Numbered from the stretch's first letter, positions 37,301 through 51,599 are shown. The stretch is 64,000 nucleotides of DNA from Larimichthys crocea (GCF_000972845.2 NC_040021.1:9591291-9655290), one strand, 5' to 3'. Translations and numbers: made by a program. The notes: a model not told the origin generated them from the letters alone.

Positions 37301-40300
37301 ATTTTTATAGGAAACACATTTTGACAACAGTGGTAAGTAGCTGCCCAGTGGCAGAGGTTTGCAAAAATAAATGTAAAAGCGTTCATACCCTGGATAAAGA
37401 TTGAATTACCATCAAATATTGAGAGCAGCAGGAACGGCATTCAAATAAATAACGCAGACACACAGAGCACAGAGTATTACCTTTAAAATGGAGGTCTTTA
37501 CTCGGGTCACACTATATACTAATGTAATGTAATGTTGTTATTTTTAAACTATCATTTAATGATGAGCTAATCATTTGCAAATGATTCATATAATTCAAGA
37601 AGCAATGATTTTCTGCTTTGTCATATCACCTTTGGAAGTATTAAGAGTTATTATTGTGTTTAATTAATTTTTTATTTACTTAGTGTTAATGTTAACGTTA
37701 AAGAAACCTTTCTTTAAAGGCTGACCACAAAGTTTTACTTTTAAGAGACATTTGTGTTATTAATATAACACAGGAGCTGCAAAAGCCTATACACTGAATG
37801 TTTGATTAATTGTTTATTAAAGACTGATTAATTGTCAAGTTACCTTTTAAATGTAAAGCGTAACCAAATTTCCAGAAAATAGGCAAACAAAATAAATGAA
37901 TGTGTGTTCCTATTATAATGTGAATATTGGCTGCATTGAGATAAACAGGTGGTTTCATTAACCCGATGCCATTAAACCATTATGGAAAGAAAGAGCAGCA
38001 GCATTGAGATAACATAATTAAAAAAAATTCTCTCCAGTGGTGCAAAAACTTGTTATTTTAGTCACATCCTTTACAATCCCCAACACACTTTGGTGCATTT
38101 ACAGTAGCATCTGGTGGCAACAGTCAATATTTTGGCTAATAGATAATGGATATTCAGGCCAAGTTTTCTCTTCTTTGTGTGTGCAACTTGAAGCTAAAGG
38201 TAATGGTAGCGAATAGGTTCAGAGATCGCATTTCTGCCAACGTTTTTTAACCTCCACGCAACCCGCTCAAACAGGATTGGTCAATACTACTCATAGTGCA
38301 AACGGAAACCGAAACACCAAACAGATACCAAGCCTGTAGCTTCTGCATTCGCAGTCAGATATCTGTTGATAGATGCTTTCTCTGGTGCCTTTTATTGTTT
38401 TTTTTTTGGATTATTTTCGCAGCCAAGCTTTTTCCAATATGATTTGTTTATTTGTTTTCACTGAGGTTATTTTATGTACAAATTGAACATAAAAAGAACT
38501 AAGTTACTTGTGGTAAAATTCAGTCCATGGCCAAAGTCTTTGCACACCTCTTGCAAGGCATGAAAGCTAAGTCCTCTCTCATTGGATTCAATGTCTTATT
38601 GTGGCCTGCTGCATTTTTATGATAATTATTATGGCAACATTCACTTGAAACATGAACAAAAGCCAGTTTCTTCCTCTTTGATGGTTTGAATTTTTCTAAC
38701 CAGGATTTTTTTTTTATGATCACGTCTGTGTCCGTGTGTATGTGAGCTTCACGATAATGTGCTTGTGGGATGGCAGCCTCTCTCTCTTCAGAGAGAAGGC
38801 AATGTGAGCAGTTTAAAAAGCACAACCTTAAATCCTTCCCTCTCTCTTTCTGAGGCACTGGAAGATTTGGTTGCCAGGCAACATTCGGAAAGAGTTTTCA
38901 ATTAATTCATTTTGAATTAGATGGACTGCACTGTTGCCAGGCCTAAACCATGCTGACTAACACCACGTGACAGTACCTGTGGTGTCGCATGTATGTAGGG
39001 TTATAGAGAAAAAGGCTCAGCAGCTTTCTGTGCAGGGATGAATTGTGTGCAAGCGTTACTGCGTTTTTGTTGTTTACGTTTAGTTCACTCTTCACTCCTT
39101 AATTTACAGAGCATTCATTAACTTAGTGCAGATCAGTCTCTCCACACTTTATGAAGACAAATAGCCAGCTCCAGTGATTAACTTCATGTGCAGGCAGTAA
39201 TTCAATTGACACTTCAAGGTGGTAGACTATTTCTCGTGTTTTGGCAAACAGCTATAGCATGGGTGTCCCTTTCTCTCTCATCACTTTTCTTCTTCTGAGC
39301 TCGAAAGCAACATAAATAACATCATTAAAGCTTTTTGACGTACCGTACATTATGATCCGCGTTAACTGAGCTGATCTAAGCTCCGTCTTACTTTACTACT
39401 TTGACCTACATGTCACGTCAGCGTCCCTCTCCAAGTCTACGAGAATTAAGTCAGCCACAGTATCCTCAAGGATCACGGCCATGTTAGGTCAAGTGAAGAG
39501 AGCACCGGGGTCCTCCGTCCTCATCCTCTGACTGTGACAGTGATTTTGTGTGCACTGATGATCTGTGTTGCCTCTATCTTGTAGTTGCGGCACTTTGTCG
39601 TCTTTCATTTCTTACTTTCTGTGGCTTGACACTTTTGAACCTCCTCTGTAAGGTCCATTGAGGGAAATTATTTGAGGAAAATCTATAAATGAGTAAACGT
39701 TGTCAGTTTAAGGTAAAGGTGAAGATGGAGTTAGAATTGCTACAAACTTTCCTCTGCTTCTTATAGATCCCATGCGGTATTTGTTTAGGAGATGGTAACA
39801 CCTCCAATACTTTTAGGGGGTTGAGTGAGGTCTTGAGGGTTTACTGAGGGTCAGAGAGGTGGCTGGTGATCATAAGAAGTTGTCAGCTTCCAGATGGTGG
39901 TAGCTACCATCATATATAGGAAAAGATAAAGATTATCATTGACTTGCTGTCGTCCTCTTGGCGTCATAGTTTAGGTCTGCTCAATCTTCCTTGGGGCTTA
40001 CTGGCTGAAATCCAGTGGAGCTGGTAGATTTCTCCCCTGGTGAGGGCATCAGTGGCTCAGAGCTGTAGTCGTTTAATTACCTGTCCAGGGAGGGGGAGGG
40101 TGAAGCTTAATCCACCTGAGGAGTTGAGAGGCAGCTTTTCAGGCAGTATAGAGGCTACTGTGTCATGCTGATACCTGAATGGTGGTGGTGTTGGGGGGGG
40201 GGACTAGCATGTGCTCAGCTGGGATTTAAGACTGACTGTCATCTTTCTCTGATAGATCTGGAGTCTCTCAGACTTTTATGTCTTTCTCACAAGGACTTCG

Positions 40301-41011
40301 AGAGTGATTTATAGCACTAACTAGATGTTTATGATTGAATGGGTTCGATAAAGTTACATCTGCTACCCAGTTGATGCAGAACAACGTTGGTATTCATATG
40401 GAGTTGTGTTTCTGGCCATCTTACATATATTCGGTGAAATTCTAACATCTATTCTCATTTAGTTCTGTTCAAGTATCTGGCTCTTTAGCTGCTCAATGGT
40501 CTACTATGCTTGTTATCTTCAGTCCGAGGGACAGATGAGTTACAGGCTTTTGGCTAAAGGAGAAACAAGGCGTGTGGTGCTGGCTCCGTTGATGCGGTGG
40601 CTTTATTCATTGGGATGGTCACAACACACCTCAGGAATGATTACATGCATTACACCCTAATAAATTACACCGGTGCCTGTCTGGGGGCTGAAGGCGCAGT
40701 CTGTACTGTGGGAGCGGAGGACTTGATTATTGGTGTTTGAATTAGATTTTTGGGTGTGCTGCTCTGCTTGTTTGCTCGCTACAGTTGCCATTACCGATAT
40801 GCAATGTTTTTGTTTTTTTTTCAGCGTAATGCTCAACTAAATGAATATCTTTTCACCTTAAGTCAGTCTTCTTGCTTTTTCTGGGCTTTCTATGCAGATG
40901 CATGAATGATCCTCTTGTAACGTTGGGTTAATCTGTATTCATAAGTCACTGCATGGTTCAAAATGTGTTTTAGTTGGATACCTCTGCAGGCAATTTACAG
41001 TAGCTAGTCAT

Positions 41012-41062
41012 CACGCACACACACACACACACACACACACCCTTCTGCACACACACACACAC
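41012..41062. repeat. (CA)n, two blocks
   Basis: CA runs at 41012-41041 and about 41048-41062, separated by ccttctg. Confidence 0.93.
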
Positions 41063-42091
41063 ATTAATGATGAGCAATAGTGTCGTCCCCAGGGTGTCAC
41101 ACCTCTATGTGCCCCCTGTATGAGGAATTACCACCCCCCACCTTATTCCTGAGAGTCATGTGAAGAATGAATGTATAATCAGTAAGCTCACCCATTCACT
41201 CTTCTCCAGGAAGAGAAGCTTATTCTCTCTCACTCCCTTTTCCTTCCCCTCTCTCTCTCTATCTCTCTCTCTCTCTCTCCCGCCTCCCAGCCTCCATCCT
41301 TCCGCCGCTCTCTGCCTGTTTTCTCTCTCCTCTGCATCTTTTATCGGAGTTGTCGATCTCTGTTTAACTGTATCCTCGCTCTCTCTCCCTCCCTGCTATT
41401 ATTCTCTCATCTGCTCACATAATATCCATCTCTTCCCTGCTGATTCATTTTCTATATATTTGAATATCTTCATCCAACCCCTCTACATCCCCCCCCCCTT
41501 CAATCCTGTTTTCTTCCTTTGCTGCAGCACTGCCAATGTTCCCCAGTGCTATTTTAACTCGGTATATCTGTAGTCCTCACGTACTCCACACTACTGTTTC
41601 TGTATGTCTGCAATCATGTACGCAGTTCAGTACTTCCAAGTATTTATAAGCACCTGATTTACATATGCCATAATTACACATAAGTGTCTTTATTTATTCT
41701 AATATATTCATTTAAAATAAAACCCTGCCTGCTATCACTAAGCCCTATGATTGTACAGTAGGACACATACTGAGAATAAGAAATCTGATTCTTAGGCATG
41801 CGGGGAGTCACAAAGGGTGAAGTCCTGCTACGTGAAGATCTTTCCTTGTTGTAGATGATGAATATGTTCAAGCTCTGTTAGTAGACCATAAAAATGTCAC
41901 TGTGGATATTCCATTTTGCTTCCTAGCAGGTAACCAGGTAACAGATGTCATGACCTTTGAATCAGGTGCAGTGAGGAGCAAATGACCTTCAAACGCTGAG
42001 GCACTTGTCCTGGGCTGCAGTATATTTGAAAAAAGAAAAGAAAAAAAAAGACATCTCTTGCCTGTTGTATATACACTGCATACTGCGCTGC

Positions 42092-42092
<1 letters not shown>

Positions 42093-42122
<30 letters not shown>
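42093..42122. repeat. (CA)15 microsatellite just before exon 3
   Basis: The CA run ends 46 bp before the exon 3 acceptor boundary. Intronic CA repeats near splice sites can bind hnRNP L, so length variation here might influence splicing (inference). Confidence 0.94.
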
Positions 42123-42125
<3 letters not shown>

Positions 42126-42168
42126 CCTTTTGGTGGTACTGGCTGTTCCTTGACAGAGAACCTTTCAG

Positions 42169-42250
42169 GTTTGGTCGTCCAGGTGTGGAGTGTTATTGTC
42201 AGCATGAGAGTGGAGCGGCCGTCATCCAGCTACAGTTTCTCATCAATGAG
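42169..42250 (+). CDS. stxbp5: stxbp5 coding exon 3 (residues 79-106)
   Basis: The acceptor is cctttcag|G. The first base completes Leu79, then FGRPGVECYCQHESGAAVIQ and LQFLINE follow (27 codons). The length of 82 nt returns the frame to phase 0, and the donor GAG|gtaggt is good. The block continues the first WD40 blade into the second and matches tomosyn without a gap. The Glu in QHESG is a residue I recall from STXBP5L (mammalian STXBP5 has Asp), but neighbouring exons favour STXBP5. Upstream flanking sequence includes a (CA)n microsatellite at 42093-42122. Confidence 0.93.
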
Positions 42251-44094
42251 GTAGGTAAAAAAAAAAAAAATAAAATAAAACATGAGTCAGCACAATCCTT
42301 TATGACTCCAGTGAAGCGTCTGTACTCACTAGTAAGACCAATGCTGTCTTACAAAGACGACGACAGGTAACTCCATGTGTTATAGTGTTATTGGGGAGAA
42401 AAATATTATTATCCTCCTCCAGTGTTCCACTTTAGTCTATAAAAAAAGTCCACTGTGCTGCATGTCATTTAATAAGACTTACGGGGCTGATTCATGAATG
42501 CTCATCCCTGGTAAGCACATTTCACGCCTTAAAATGTTCAAAAAAGTAGTTCCTTCTTTATGCTGTTGTCAGGAAAGGTGTATGGATGATTGTACCGGTA
42601 GTGTGAAAGTAACTCACCACTCCTATCTGCTTATCACCCTCCTCTCTTTCCATGTTTAATCACAGTAAGACGTTATCTTATTTACATGCTGCTGTACCAG
42701 AAATAGAATTTGACCAAATTACTAAAAATACTGTTTTAGTGCTTAAAGATAATGTAAAGGCAATTCTCTATTTCTTTAAAAATACATTGAATATGTTGAG
42801 AAATAGTTGCTGAAAATATGTGAAAAGACTTATGGGCAAAGATTGTATATTGTGGTAAAATCTGTTTTTCACCAGTTTTCTGTCCAGGATTTTCCTTGAA
42901 GGTGGCTTGATGATGCGTTGAGGCCACCCTAAGCATTATCAAGCTGCCTCCCTAACCCACAACAGTATAAAAGCCTTCAGCATGTGTTAGCATCTGTACT
43001 TCGTTATTATTCGTGTTTACACTCAGTTGCTCGGTAGCTCTGCCTTTGAAGTACTGCAAATGCATCTTCTCTGGATGTACATCTTTATTTAAACTTTCCA
43101 AACATAACATGAAGAGACGAAGAAGAAGAAAGACCAACAGAGAGAGAGAAAGAGAGTCTCATGAGTGGGCATGGCTTCAGCACATTCAGTGGACATGCCC
43201 AGTCGTGGAGCTGAGAATACTGCTCATTTTTACGTGATTTTGACACCTAATTTCATAAACTTGTAGATATTTTTAATCATTCAAATTTGGCTGGGTGATT
43301 AATAACACTTTCTTCTTTGGTCTGTCAAGCTCAGAACACATTTATTCTTACTTTACGTGGACTTTGATAGGGCTATCATCATAGCGCGAGTATTATAATG
43401 TATCAGAAGTTGGCAGTGAATGCCTGAATGTCTTGTTTACTTCTTCTCTGACCTACTTGAGAAATCAGCAATGTTATGGCTAATTGTGTAAAATAACATT
43501 TTAATAGCCTTGAGGGCTTTAGCATATTTAATTAAAAACAAAAGTTTAACTAAAAGGGGAAAGAAAAGGAGAGGTGGTACTGAATACTCTTGCCAACAAG
43601 ACTTTCTGCTGCTCTTTGTGAGCTTTGTCGAGTTTCTTACCTATTGGCAGCCATATCGGAAGTGTTGGCTGATTTTTCAACCTCCAAACCTTTTTGGGAG
43701 CTACGACTTTTTCATTTGTCCTTTTTAAAAATCACAGGTCTGCATCAACGACTCACCCAACCCTTGTTAGACATTTACTGAGCTAGTTCTGTCGATATGT
43801 CTATTTCAGTTACTGCAGGCAGCAAACACATAGACCACGGTGAAAACTATTTAGCATTTTGTCAAGTGTCCAATGACAGGCTTGAAACATGCTTAGTACC
43901 AAATATACACAGCGCTTTTTGATTTGCATGGAAAAAATCCTGACTTTGATTTACCTCATATTTATGAGAAATGCAGTATTTCATACTTAGTCGTGTGTGT
44001 TTGCTCTGTGTGTGTGTGTGCCAGCGTCTGTGTGACTGTGACTCAGCAGCTCAAACAAACCCGCAGGGTGATGGAAAGGATTTTTAGTGCCTCC

Positions 44095-44139
<45 letters not shown>

Positions 44140-44381
44140 TCATATATACATCTTATGAATCATCACCGTTACCTGGGAGAAAGCTGCCTGATCTGAGGTT
44201 TCCAGCAGGGAATGCAGTGTGACTCATAAATGTCTTGCTTAAAAAGAGAATGTGTAGTTTAAAGATAATATCTGGGACATTTCTGGAGTTATAACCTGCA
44301 TGTATTTCAGTGATGGTACTTGTTTTTTTCTTTGAAGTCCTGTATGTTAATCTTTGAGCATTTCCCCTTCTGTTATGCCAG
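42251..44381 (+). other. stxbp5: stxbp5 intron 3 (2131 bp)
   Basis: GT-AG intron with a poly-A/AT-rich stretch at its start (42257-42280), a small purine tract (about 43115-43155) and a (CA)n array (44097-44138). No other gene was seen. Confidence 0.85.
44097..44138. repeat. (CA)21 microsatellite in intron 3
   Basis: About 42 bases of CA, 240 bp before exon 4. Confidence 0.96.
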
Positions 44382-44482
44382 GGAGCGTTGGTGAGTGCTC
44401 TGGCTGACGACAGCGTTCACCTGTGGAACCTGAGGCAGAAGAGACCGGCCATCCTCCACTCCCTTAAGTTCAACAGAGAGAG
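44382..44482 (+). CDS. stxbp5: stxbp5 coding exon 4 (residues 107-140)
   Basis: The acceptor is ttatgccag|GGA. The exon encodes GALVSALADDSVHLWNLRQK, then RPAILHSLKFNRE, and ends with AG of a split Arg codon. VHLWNLR is the WD-type strand end of a propeller blade, with Trp at about residue 121. ALADD is typical of STXBP5; STXBP5L has ASSDD here (recalled). KFNRE is closer to the STXBP5L and fish form than to the mammalian KFCRE. The 101-nt length gives phase 2, and the donor GAGAG|gtaaga is strong. Confidence 0.93.
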
Positions 44483-44808
44483 GTAAGAGGTGCATGCAAG
44501 ACTGCAAATCATGAGAAAGACCAGTCTGTCAAGTCACAATGTGTCCATCTTACCATCATTCTCTCCCCCTGCCCCCCGCCTCCCTCTGTTTCTCCTCTCC
44601 CTCCTCGAATAGGCCCTCACACTCGCTCTGGTGCGACATGAACTGTGTCCTTCCGAGCAGGGGCAGTGTCACAGTTTGCTGCCTGTGTGAACTGTTAGTT
44701 TTCAGTGACTGTCATAGTGTGTGCAAACAGACGGCATTTCATTTGGCAAATGTGTCGGCACGCCTGCAAAACTGTGCGCAGGGCAAAGGAGGTGACAGGG
44801 AGGCTGAT

Positions 44809-44810
<2 letters not shown>

Positions 44811-44850
<40 letters not shown>
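44811..44850. repeat. (TC)20 microsatellite in intron 4
   Basis: 40 bases of TC. Confidence 0.96.
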
Positions 44851-44853
<3 letters not shown>

Positions 44854-47800
44854 CTCTTTCTGGTGTTTTCTAACTGAACACTCATTATTTAGGTCATTTA
44901 CTCTGCCTTTGAGGCTTTCCCATCACTAGAGCACAGGTGTGAACTCACCCAAACACCTGAAGGTTTATACCAACATAAATATAAACAGAAACACACACAG
45001 GCAATTATTACACACGGTGACACGCGAATGCACCCACTTTAACGTTGATGGGATAATATTCTGAAATTCAGATTTATTTGAGAATTCGTTTGAGAAACAA
45101 AACATGTGGGTGTTTAATATTAGTGTTATGACCTGTTAGCTGACTTTTGAGATTGTCAGGTGTTCCCATTCATTTCAGAGGGCTATGAAAATCAACTAGT
45201 TTGATAAATAACACACAGTGAACATACACAACCTACAATATAGAATGCATACATTTAAAAAAAAAATCATTGTTACATGTGGTTGTACATAACTCTCCTT
45301 GGTGCTACTGTTAAAGTCCAGTTCAGAGGTTTGCTGTAGTAGTGTGAGTTTTTTGTAGCATGCCAGCACACTGGTAAACTTAAAGGTATAAAGAGGGTCT
45401 AAACTGAGTTGACCCAGCAAACTAAATGGAGCACCTTTTTATGTTGAAACAGCCATGATCAAACAATATAGTAGTGAACAAACAGTGAGGGATTTGCATC
45501 AAGAACTAAAGGTCAAGTCACTTAAACAAGAGGGCAGGACACATATATGGTGTATCACGGGATTAAGGCTAAAACAGTAGGGGGCCAAAAGCTGCTCTGA
45601 GACACTTGATTGATTAGCAAATCTCTGACATTGTCAGATGTGTATTTTTTTTCATCACTTCATCAAGGACAATCCAAAAACTGACAAGCTTGGCAAAGCA
45701 AAAAAGGACTGCATTAGTTAAGAAAATCTGATTGAGAAGACAAACTAGCGGCCATGTGTGATGTGAAAAGGATGAATATTTTTCAGTCTTTCGTGGAGAA
45801 TTTCAGCAACCATTTTTTTCTTGCACATTTTAGACTCTTCTTGAATGCAACACCAAAACTGGGAGCTCAAGACTGCTCCTGCAGTTGCATGCATTGGAAG
45901 GGAAAATATATAGTGCGATTGTATGATTTAATAGGCAAAAACATGAAATAGTGCTTCCAAAACCCAAATTTCCATTGACAATGTTGTTGTCTCCGAGCCA
46001 TAGAAGACCATTGGTGTGCAAAATCACCTTACCTCAAGGAAGTGGGTGTCCACTGTCTCCTCCAATCACGCATGCAGTGATTACCCATCAGAGCCAATCA
46101 TATCATTGGCCGGTGATCTGTCATCGTGAAAAGTGATGAATGGGTTAAACGTCAGAGCCAATGATCTGAGACAGCGCTGATGTGATGGACAGGTGGCCGG
46201 CAGCGGCTTTTAGGGCGCGTAGTGTTCTTGTGGAGGCGCTTGACCGCCTCTGACATTTAGTAAGCACCGGCGTCCAACGCGACGACCTCGAGACACAGCA
46301 GAGAGGAGCGCAGAGTGACTGCATCTCGAGAGACGTCAAGATGGGGAAAGAGGGCCGCGAAGTCACTTGAGACATTTGGAAAAGGGGGAAGTTGAACTAA
46401 AATAGTGGCAGAAAGAGGAAAAAGCAGAAGAAGAGGCTTAGGAAGGAAGAGTAGAGAAAGCGGAGCAGGTAACACAAGCAGGAGGAGGGCTTGAGAGGGA
46501 CCATAAATCCCATTCCCTGTTCTCATTCCATTAAAATTTCAAACGAATGCTGGATTTCAGCCCTTTTTCATACATAATGTGTAACATATGGACGGAGGAA
46601 TGCAAATATAGGGCTTGAACCTTGTGAGTTACTTACAGTACTAGTTGCGCATTAGATCTCAGATGTCTCACTCTGCTCTCGCAACATCTTTTCTATCAGG
46701 TCTCTGGATTCCTCCCACATCCAAAACACATACAGCTCGGGTCAACTGGATACCTAATTGCCCATAAGTGTATGAATGTATTTGTCTTCCATATGTGTTA
46801 AGCGCAACATGCACCAGCTGGGTGATCTGCATAGCACACATCCTGAATGTGCTATAAAGAAGGGAAGAAGCAGTCAAAGGACAGTAGTATGGATGTGCTG
46901 ATCCGTGGAGTGAATGTGATAAAACTGCTGTTTGGGTGTTGCTTGGAGACCATTATACTGACATGTTGATGGGTGTCAGCCCATGTGCACCAAGACCCGG
47001 CCACTTTATGGGCTTACATACAAAATAATGGCCGTGTGGGGAGTTGATTCATGGCATACATCGTTGTATGCGTTACCCTTGTAGTCCTACAACATACCTA
47101 AAACCTGTCAAAGGTATTCCTGTGTCTTTTGGCTTAAGCAGGTATAGATCGATGCTTTTAAATAATAATTTGACATTAACTCGTGATTAACTGGCACATC
47201 TTGACATGCCTATAATGGGTAAAGTGCAATTATTTCTAACAAGTGCGATAGAACAAATGCTAGTTCAATGTAGCATAAAGAATATCCTCCTTGGCAGCAA
47301 TTGTTTCAGTCTTTGCCTCTTTATTCAAGCAATACATGAAGTGCTTTATATGAAAGGTAATTGTGTCTTCCATTGGTATTGAATTATGTTCAAGCACTCC
47401 ATTTTCCTTCTGTGAACTCATAACACAACTCTGCAGTCTTCCATAGCTATTATTATAGTGTATAGTAGCTGCCCCAAAGGAACAGCCTCCAAAGTTAATG
47501 GGACCATCAGGGTTTTGTTGGGTCCGTCTTATTTCAACTTTAACAACCATCACACAGTTTAGCCAAGTGTCTTGCACCCTGATAAGCTTTTAAGATCTTT
47601 TCTGGCTCTAAAGGCTACAAATATCTCTCTGGTTTGTTTAGTCTTATAAAAGGTGTGCTCGTCTTTGTTGTTTGGATGAAGTCATTTTATCAGAAAAATG
47701 ACATCAGGTTTCATTTCCAAATGGCCATTTGAGGATGATTGCTTGAAGTGTCCTGTGATGGTAAGAATGGCCCTCGAAGCGAAGCCGAGAATCCGATAGA

Positions 47801-48177
47801 TGGTTTTTAAGACAGCCATATTGCCGGATTGAATCGGACAGATCCGTAAACCTATAAAAAAAAAGCCTCAGTCACCCACTGCCACAGTATCACATCTCTC
47901 ACTTTTACCTTTGATCCTTTGTTTTTCCTCTTTGTGACTGTTTGTTCAAAGCTTGACTTTAGCTTGTCAGGGTGTAGAGGACAAGGCAGCCATTTCCTCC
48001 GTCAACAAAAGGACAGTCAGCCAACCAGAACTGCCACGACATCTTCCTAACTGGGTGCAACAGAATAAAAGAACAACAACAGCCTGTCACAAGTCAGATG
48101 AAACAAACATACTTCTAGGTGCTCCAACACACAGAGATTAACAATAAAAGCTTGATTGTACCGGCACACTTGTATTT

Positions 48178-48240
48178 TAAGGAATAGTTGAAGAAAATTT
48201 CTTTCTTGCTGTGAGTCCCATGGGAAACACTTTTATGTCT
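48178..48240. repeat. Possible end fragment of the same TIR family
   Basis: taaggaatagttgaagaaaa followed by tttctttcttgctgtgag resembles the outer terminal repeat I recall for the family seen at 58129. The match is short and gapped, so this is weak. Confidence 0.25.
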
Positions 48241-50671
48241 GCGCCTTAACCATGGAGCGAGGGGCTTGAGTGAATAAGCTTAGCAGAAGTAATACGGCTA
48301 CTAACACCTTTAAAACCTGCTAATAAGATAAGATAGACTTATTGATCCTAATTATTGATCATAAATTGCTGTTTTCTGTGTGCAGAAATGGATTGGCATT
48401 CACTGGGTACAATAATAATAATGTCTTTCTTTATGCCTGCTAGCGTCAAAACTGTAAGTTATGTTGCTTTTATTGTTAACAGAGTTAAATCAAATAAAAA
48501 GATTATATTCAGGTCACTGCTGAACAGAAATCAGTCAATTCAAGTCAGTCTCTTATTTTTTCCACATTCATTTTTTATGTAGCCCTCTCTTCTAGGCTTC
48601 CTGTTAGGGCCCGTTCCAATACTCCTAACAGATCCTTCCTCTTCCACCTTCCTTTTCTTCTTCTCTCCTTCTTTCCCTGGTCTGATTTTGAGTTGATGGG
48701 TGAAAAGCAGTGTTGCAGAAAAGCCCTCCGGCATCAGCATCCATTCACATCACATCAGAAGCACTAGGAGAGAGGATAGAAGGGAGGAGAGGAGGAGTTG
48801 AGACAGACTGGGCCTCAGCCAGAGTGCAGTGAGTCAGTCTGTGGGTAGGAGTGTGGGGATGGAGGGAGCGCAAAAGAAATCCTGCCGAGTCATTCTGGCG
48901 TAGGATGCTCTCGTCACCTCCTGGCCTCACAGGAATCCACTGCAGATGTGGATGCTGTCATCAGTGCAGAGTGATATGATGGGAGATAATAAAAAGGGAG
49001 GAGTTAGGGTCACCACACATGCATGCACACACGTCAGGACACATGCAACACAAATGAGACCCGATCTCTCCAGTTTTTCTTGCTCCCTGGTAAGCTTTTT
49101 AGAAGATTTTGTTTCTATCACAACAGAACAGTGACAGTGCTCAAATCTATGCCTCTGGAAACAGATCACTTAATATTGGGCACTGTAATATCGTGAAGTC
49201 TGATCCCAGCAAGAGCCATCTAAAATTTTAAAATATCTACTTTGTCGACATTGGTTGTGCATCAATTAAATGACTTAAAATACCTGACAAAATAATGAAT
49301 CCTATTAGAGTTTACTCAAAGATATTTGACTGATTAAAGTTGCTATGCAGTGTTGATCTAGGATTTATTCTCTTCAGAACATTTCCTCCTGTCTCCTCAG
49401 TCTTTTCGACTTAACCTTCAAACTGTGCACATGCATATATTAAAAAACAAACTGTAAAGGTGAATTAGCTTCGGCATTTCTTAAATGACGATAAAGGCAC
49501 TGGCTTGGATTGATTTTCACAGGTGTACTCGGTGTGCGTGTATAGCAAAGAAAGAGTGTGAAAGTGCTCAAGAGATGTGTGGTAGAGACAATGTGTGCGT
49601 GTGTGTGTGTGTGTGTACACAGTGTTATCAGATTAGATTCTGTTTAATTGAGACCCTGTGAGAAGATTGGGGTCTCTGGCCTCCATCCAGTCTGGAGCTG
49701 TGCCAGATGGATACTGTATGTCACTGACTACTATTTGATTTGTGTTTTATTATTTCAACAATGGTGGGCATTTGAATATGAAGGCTATTCAGCACTTAAT
49801 TTGTCTTTTTTAACCTGTCTTTGTCCAAATGATCATTTCCAAACAATGCTGAAAGGAATATCTGTACTCTGACTCGCTCCAAAAACTCAGTAAAATAAAA
49901 TATTGGCTTAGTAATATAACAGAGAACAGATACGGCTTTGATTCTTTTACAGTATATGACGAGGATATGAAGTATTATGTTCTGAAACATGATCAGACCT
50001 CACACTGTACACACTAGCATAGTTCTTTAATGAATATCTTTGGATACATTCTATTTGTGCATAATATAAATCTCATCTCAGTGTTTTATAATATCATATT
50101 ATTGCTTTGCTGCAGCAATGACAGACTCATTACAGGAACCAAATCATATTTTCGTTCATACCACATTATTGTCTAGTCAACCATGCAGCAGTTAGTGGTC
50201 AGTGCTTTGCTAAAGGGCATTTTAACTACATTTTAATAAAAATTGCTCGGAAAAAGGCGAGCGCCACTAGATCAACACAGCTTAGATCAGGCAGGTACGG
50301 ATTACTCCATTTGTAGAGATGACCCTGTTTTATAGGAACATCGCATAAAACCATGTGTTACAAACGGCGATTTTCTAAAGTAACCCCCTCTGCCCAATTC
50401 ATTTGCAGTGAGCCATGCTCTTATACGTCTAGCCCACAGTGCAGTTAGCCTCGACGTTGTGTGTGTGGCAGGCGTCTGTCATTTCTGAGGCAATGTGTTT
50501 GGCCCTGAGCCTGCAAGCTGGCAGCTGCCTTTGTGTGTCGTGACCACTCGAAGCTGGAGATTTCACCAAGAGACACGTGCGCGCACAACAAGTGTGAACA
50601 CAGTGACACACACACATGAGTACAGTTGCACAAACAATTGGGTGCATGTTTACTTGCACACAGAGAAATGG

Positions 50672-50672
<1 letters not shown>

Positions 50673-50708
<36 letters not shown>
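50673..50708. repeat. (AC)18 microsatellite
   Basis: About 36 bases of AC in intron 4. Confidence 0.95.
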
Positions 50709-50711
<3 letters not shown>

Positions 50712-50851
50712 CTAAACTGCGAGCAAATTTGTATAATTATGCTTGTGACACTGCTCCTCTCAGTTGGCCCTCTCATGCTGGCTCTTGATCAGAACAAGAA
50801 CACTTGATCAGCTAGCTTGTGTGTGTGTGCATGCACAGATCAAACGTATTC

Positions 50852-50878
<27 letters not shown>
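50852..50878. repeat. (AT)13 microsatellite
   Basis: 27 bases of alternating A and T, the only long AT array in the window. Confidence 0.95.
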
Positions 50879-50882
<4 letters not shown>

Positions 50883-51305
50883 CATTTACATACATTATTT
50901 TTTACATATCAGTTGCCGAGAAGCATGCACACATGCATAAACAAGAGCATGTACAGGCGCAGGAGTATAGAGACAAACAGACATTCATGCATGTAGTGTT
51001 TGTATTTTGCTGAGATGAGGAACATCTGTTTATGCAGATGGTAAAGGACATTAAATCCTGCAGGCAGGCTGCTTACTGGATATAAGGATGCCACAAGTTG
51101 TCCTGGAAAGTCATGGTCAGGTCTTAGTCATCTTGCCTGGTGAGTCTGCACAAGTGTGTGCATCTCAATGATCAGCTGTCCAAGTTAGTAGCTGATATTC
51201 TTGCAACCCTGTTTCCAAAAAAACACCATCTACATTTAATTTGCATTAGCATTATATTTTCTACAACTCAATGCTGCTTTTAAATGACAAACACTGCTTA
51301 CACTC

Positions 51306-51525
51306 ATCAGGGCTGGAGCCGATCCCAGCTGACATTGGGTTAGAGGTGGGCAGGTGTACCTGGTCACTATTCCATTACAGAGCTGACACATAGAGACAAG
51401 CAACCACTTAGCTTCACACCTCTGGGTAGTTTAGAGCCAATTAACCTATTAACTTGCATGTCTTTGACATGACATTAGCTCCATGCAAGCACCGAGCACT
51501 AACCACCGCACCACTGTGCTGCCAT
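51306..51525 (-). mobile_element. Diverged tRNA-derived SINE copy with head, reverse orientation
   Basis: Shares blocks with the copies at 4912 and 6278 and retains the head at its right end. Read on the - strand, it begins ggcagcacagtggtgcggtg followed by gttagtgctc, a tRNA-like start with an A-box-like core. An internal segment between gacatgacat and tagctccatg is missing relative to the 6278 copy. It lies in stxbp5 intron 4. Confidence 0.6.
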
Positions 51526-51599
51526 CACATGATTAACGTTTTACCATAATCTAAATGCAGATTAAGATTGTTCTCTTGGTTACATAACACTTACAACAG

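Larger units (their letters stand above)
31796..42168 (+). other. stxbp5: stxbp5 intron 2, last part
   Basis: No exon recognised. It holds strongly pyrimidine-rich stretches (about 33040-33380, 35370-35940, 41190-41400), a T20 run (34285-34304), CA arrays (41012-41062, 42093-42122) and AT-rich sequence around 37500-38050. The acceptor cctttcag ends it. Confidence 0.7.
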
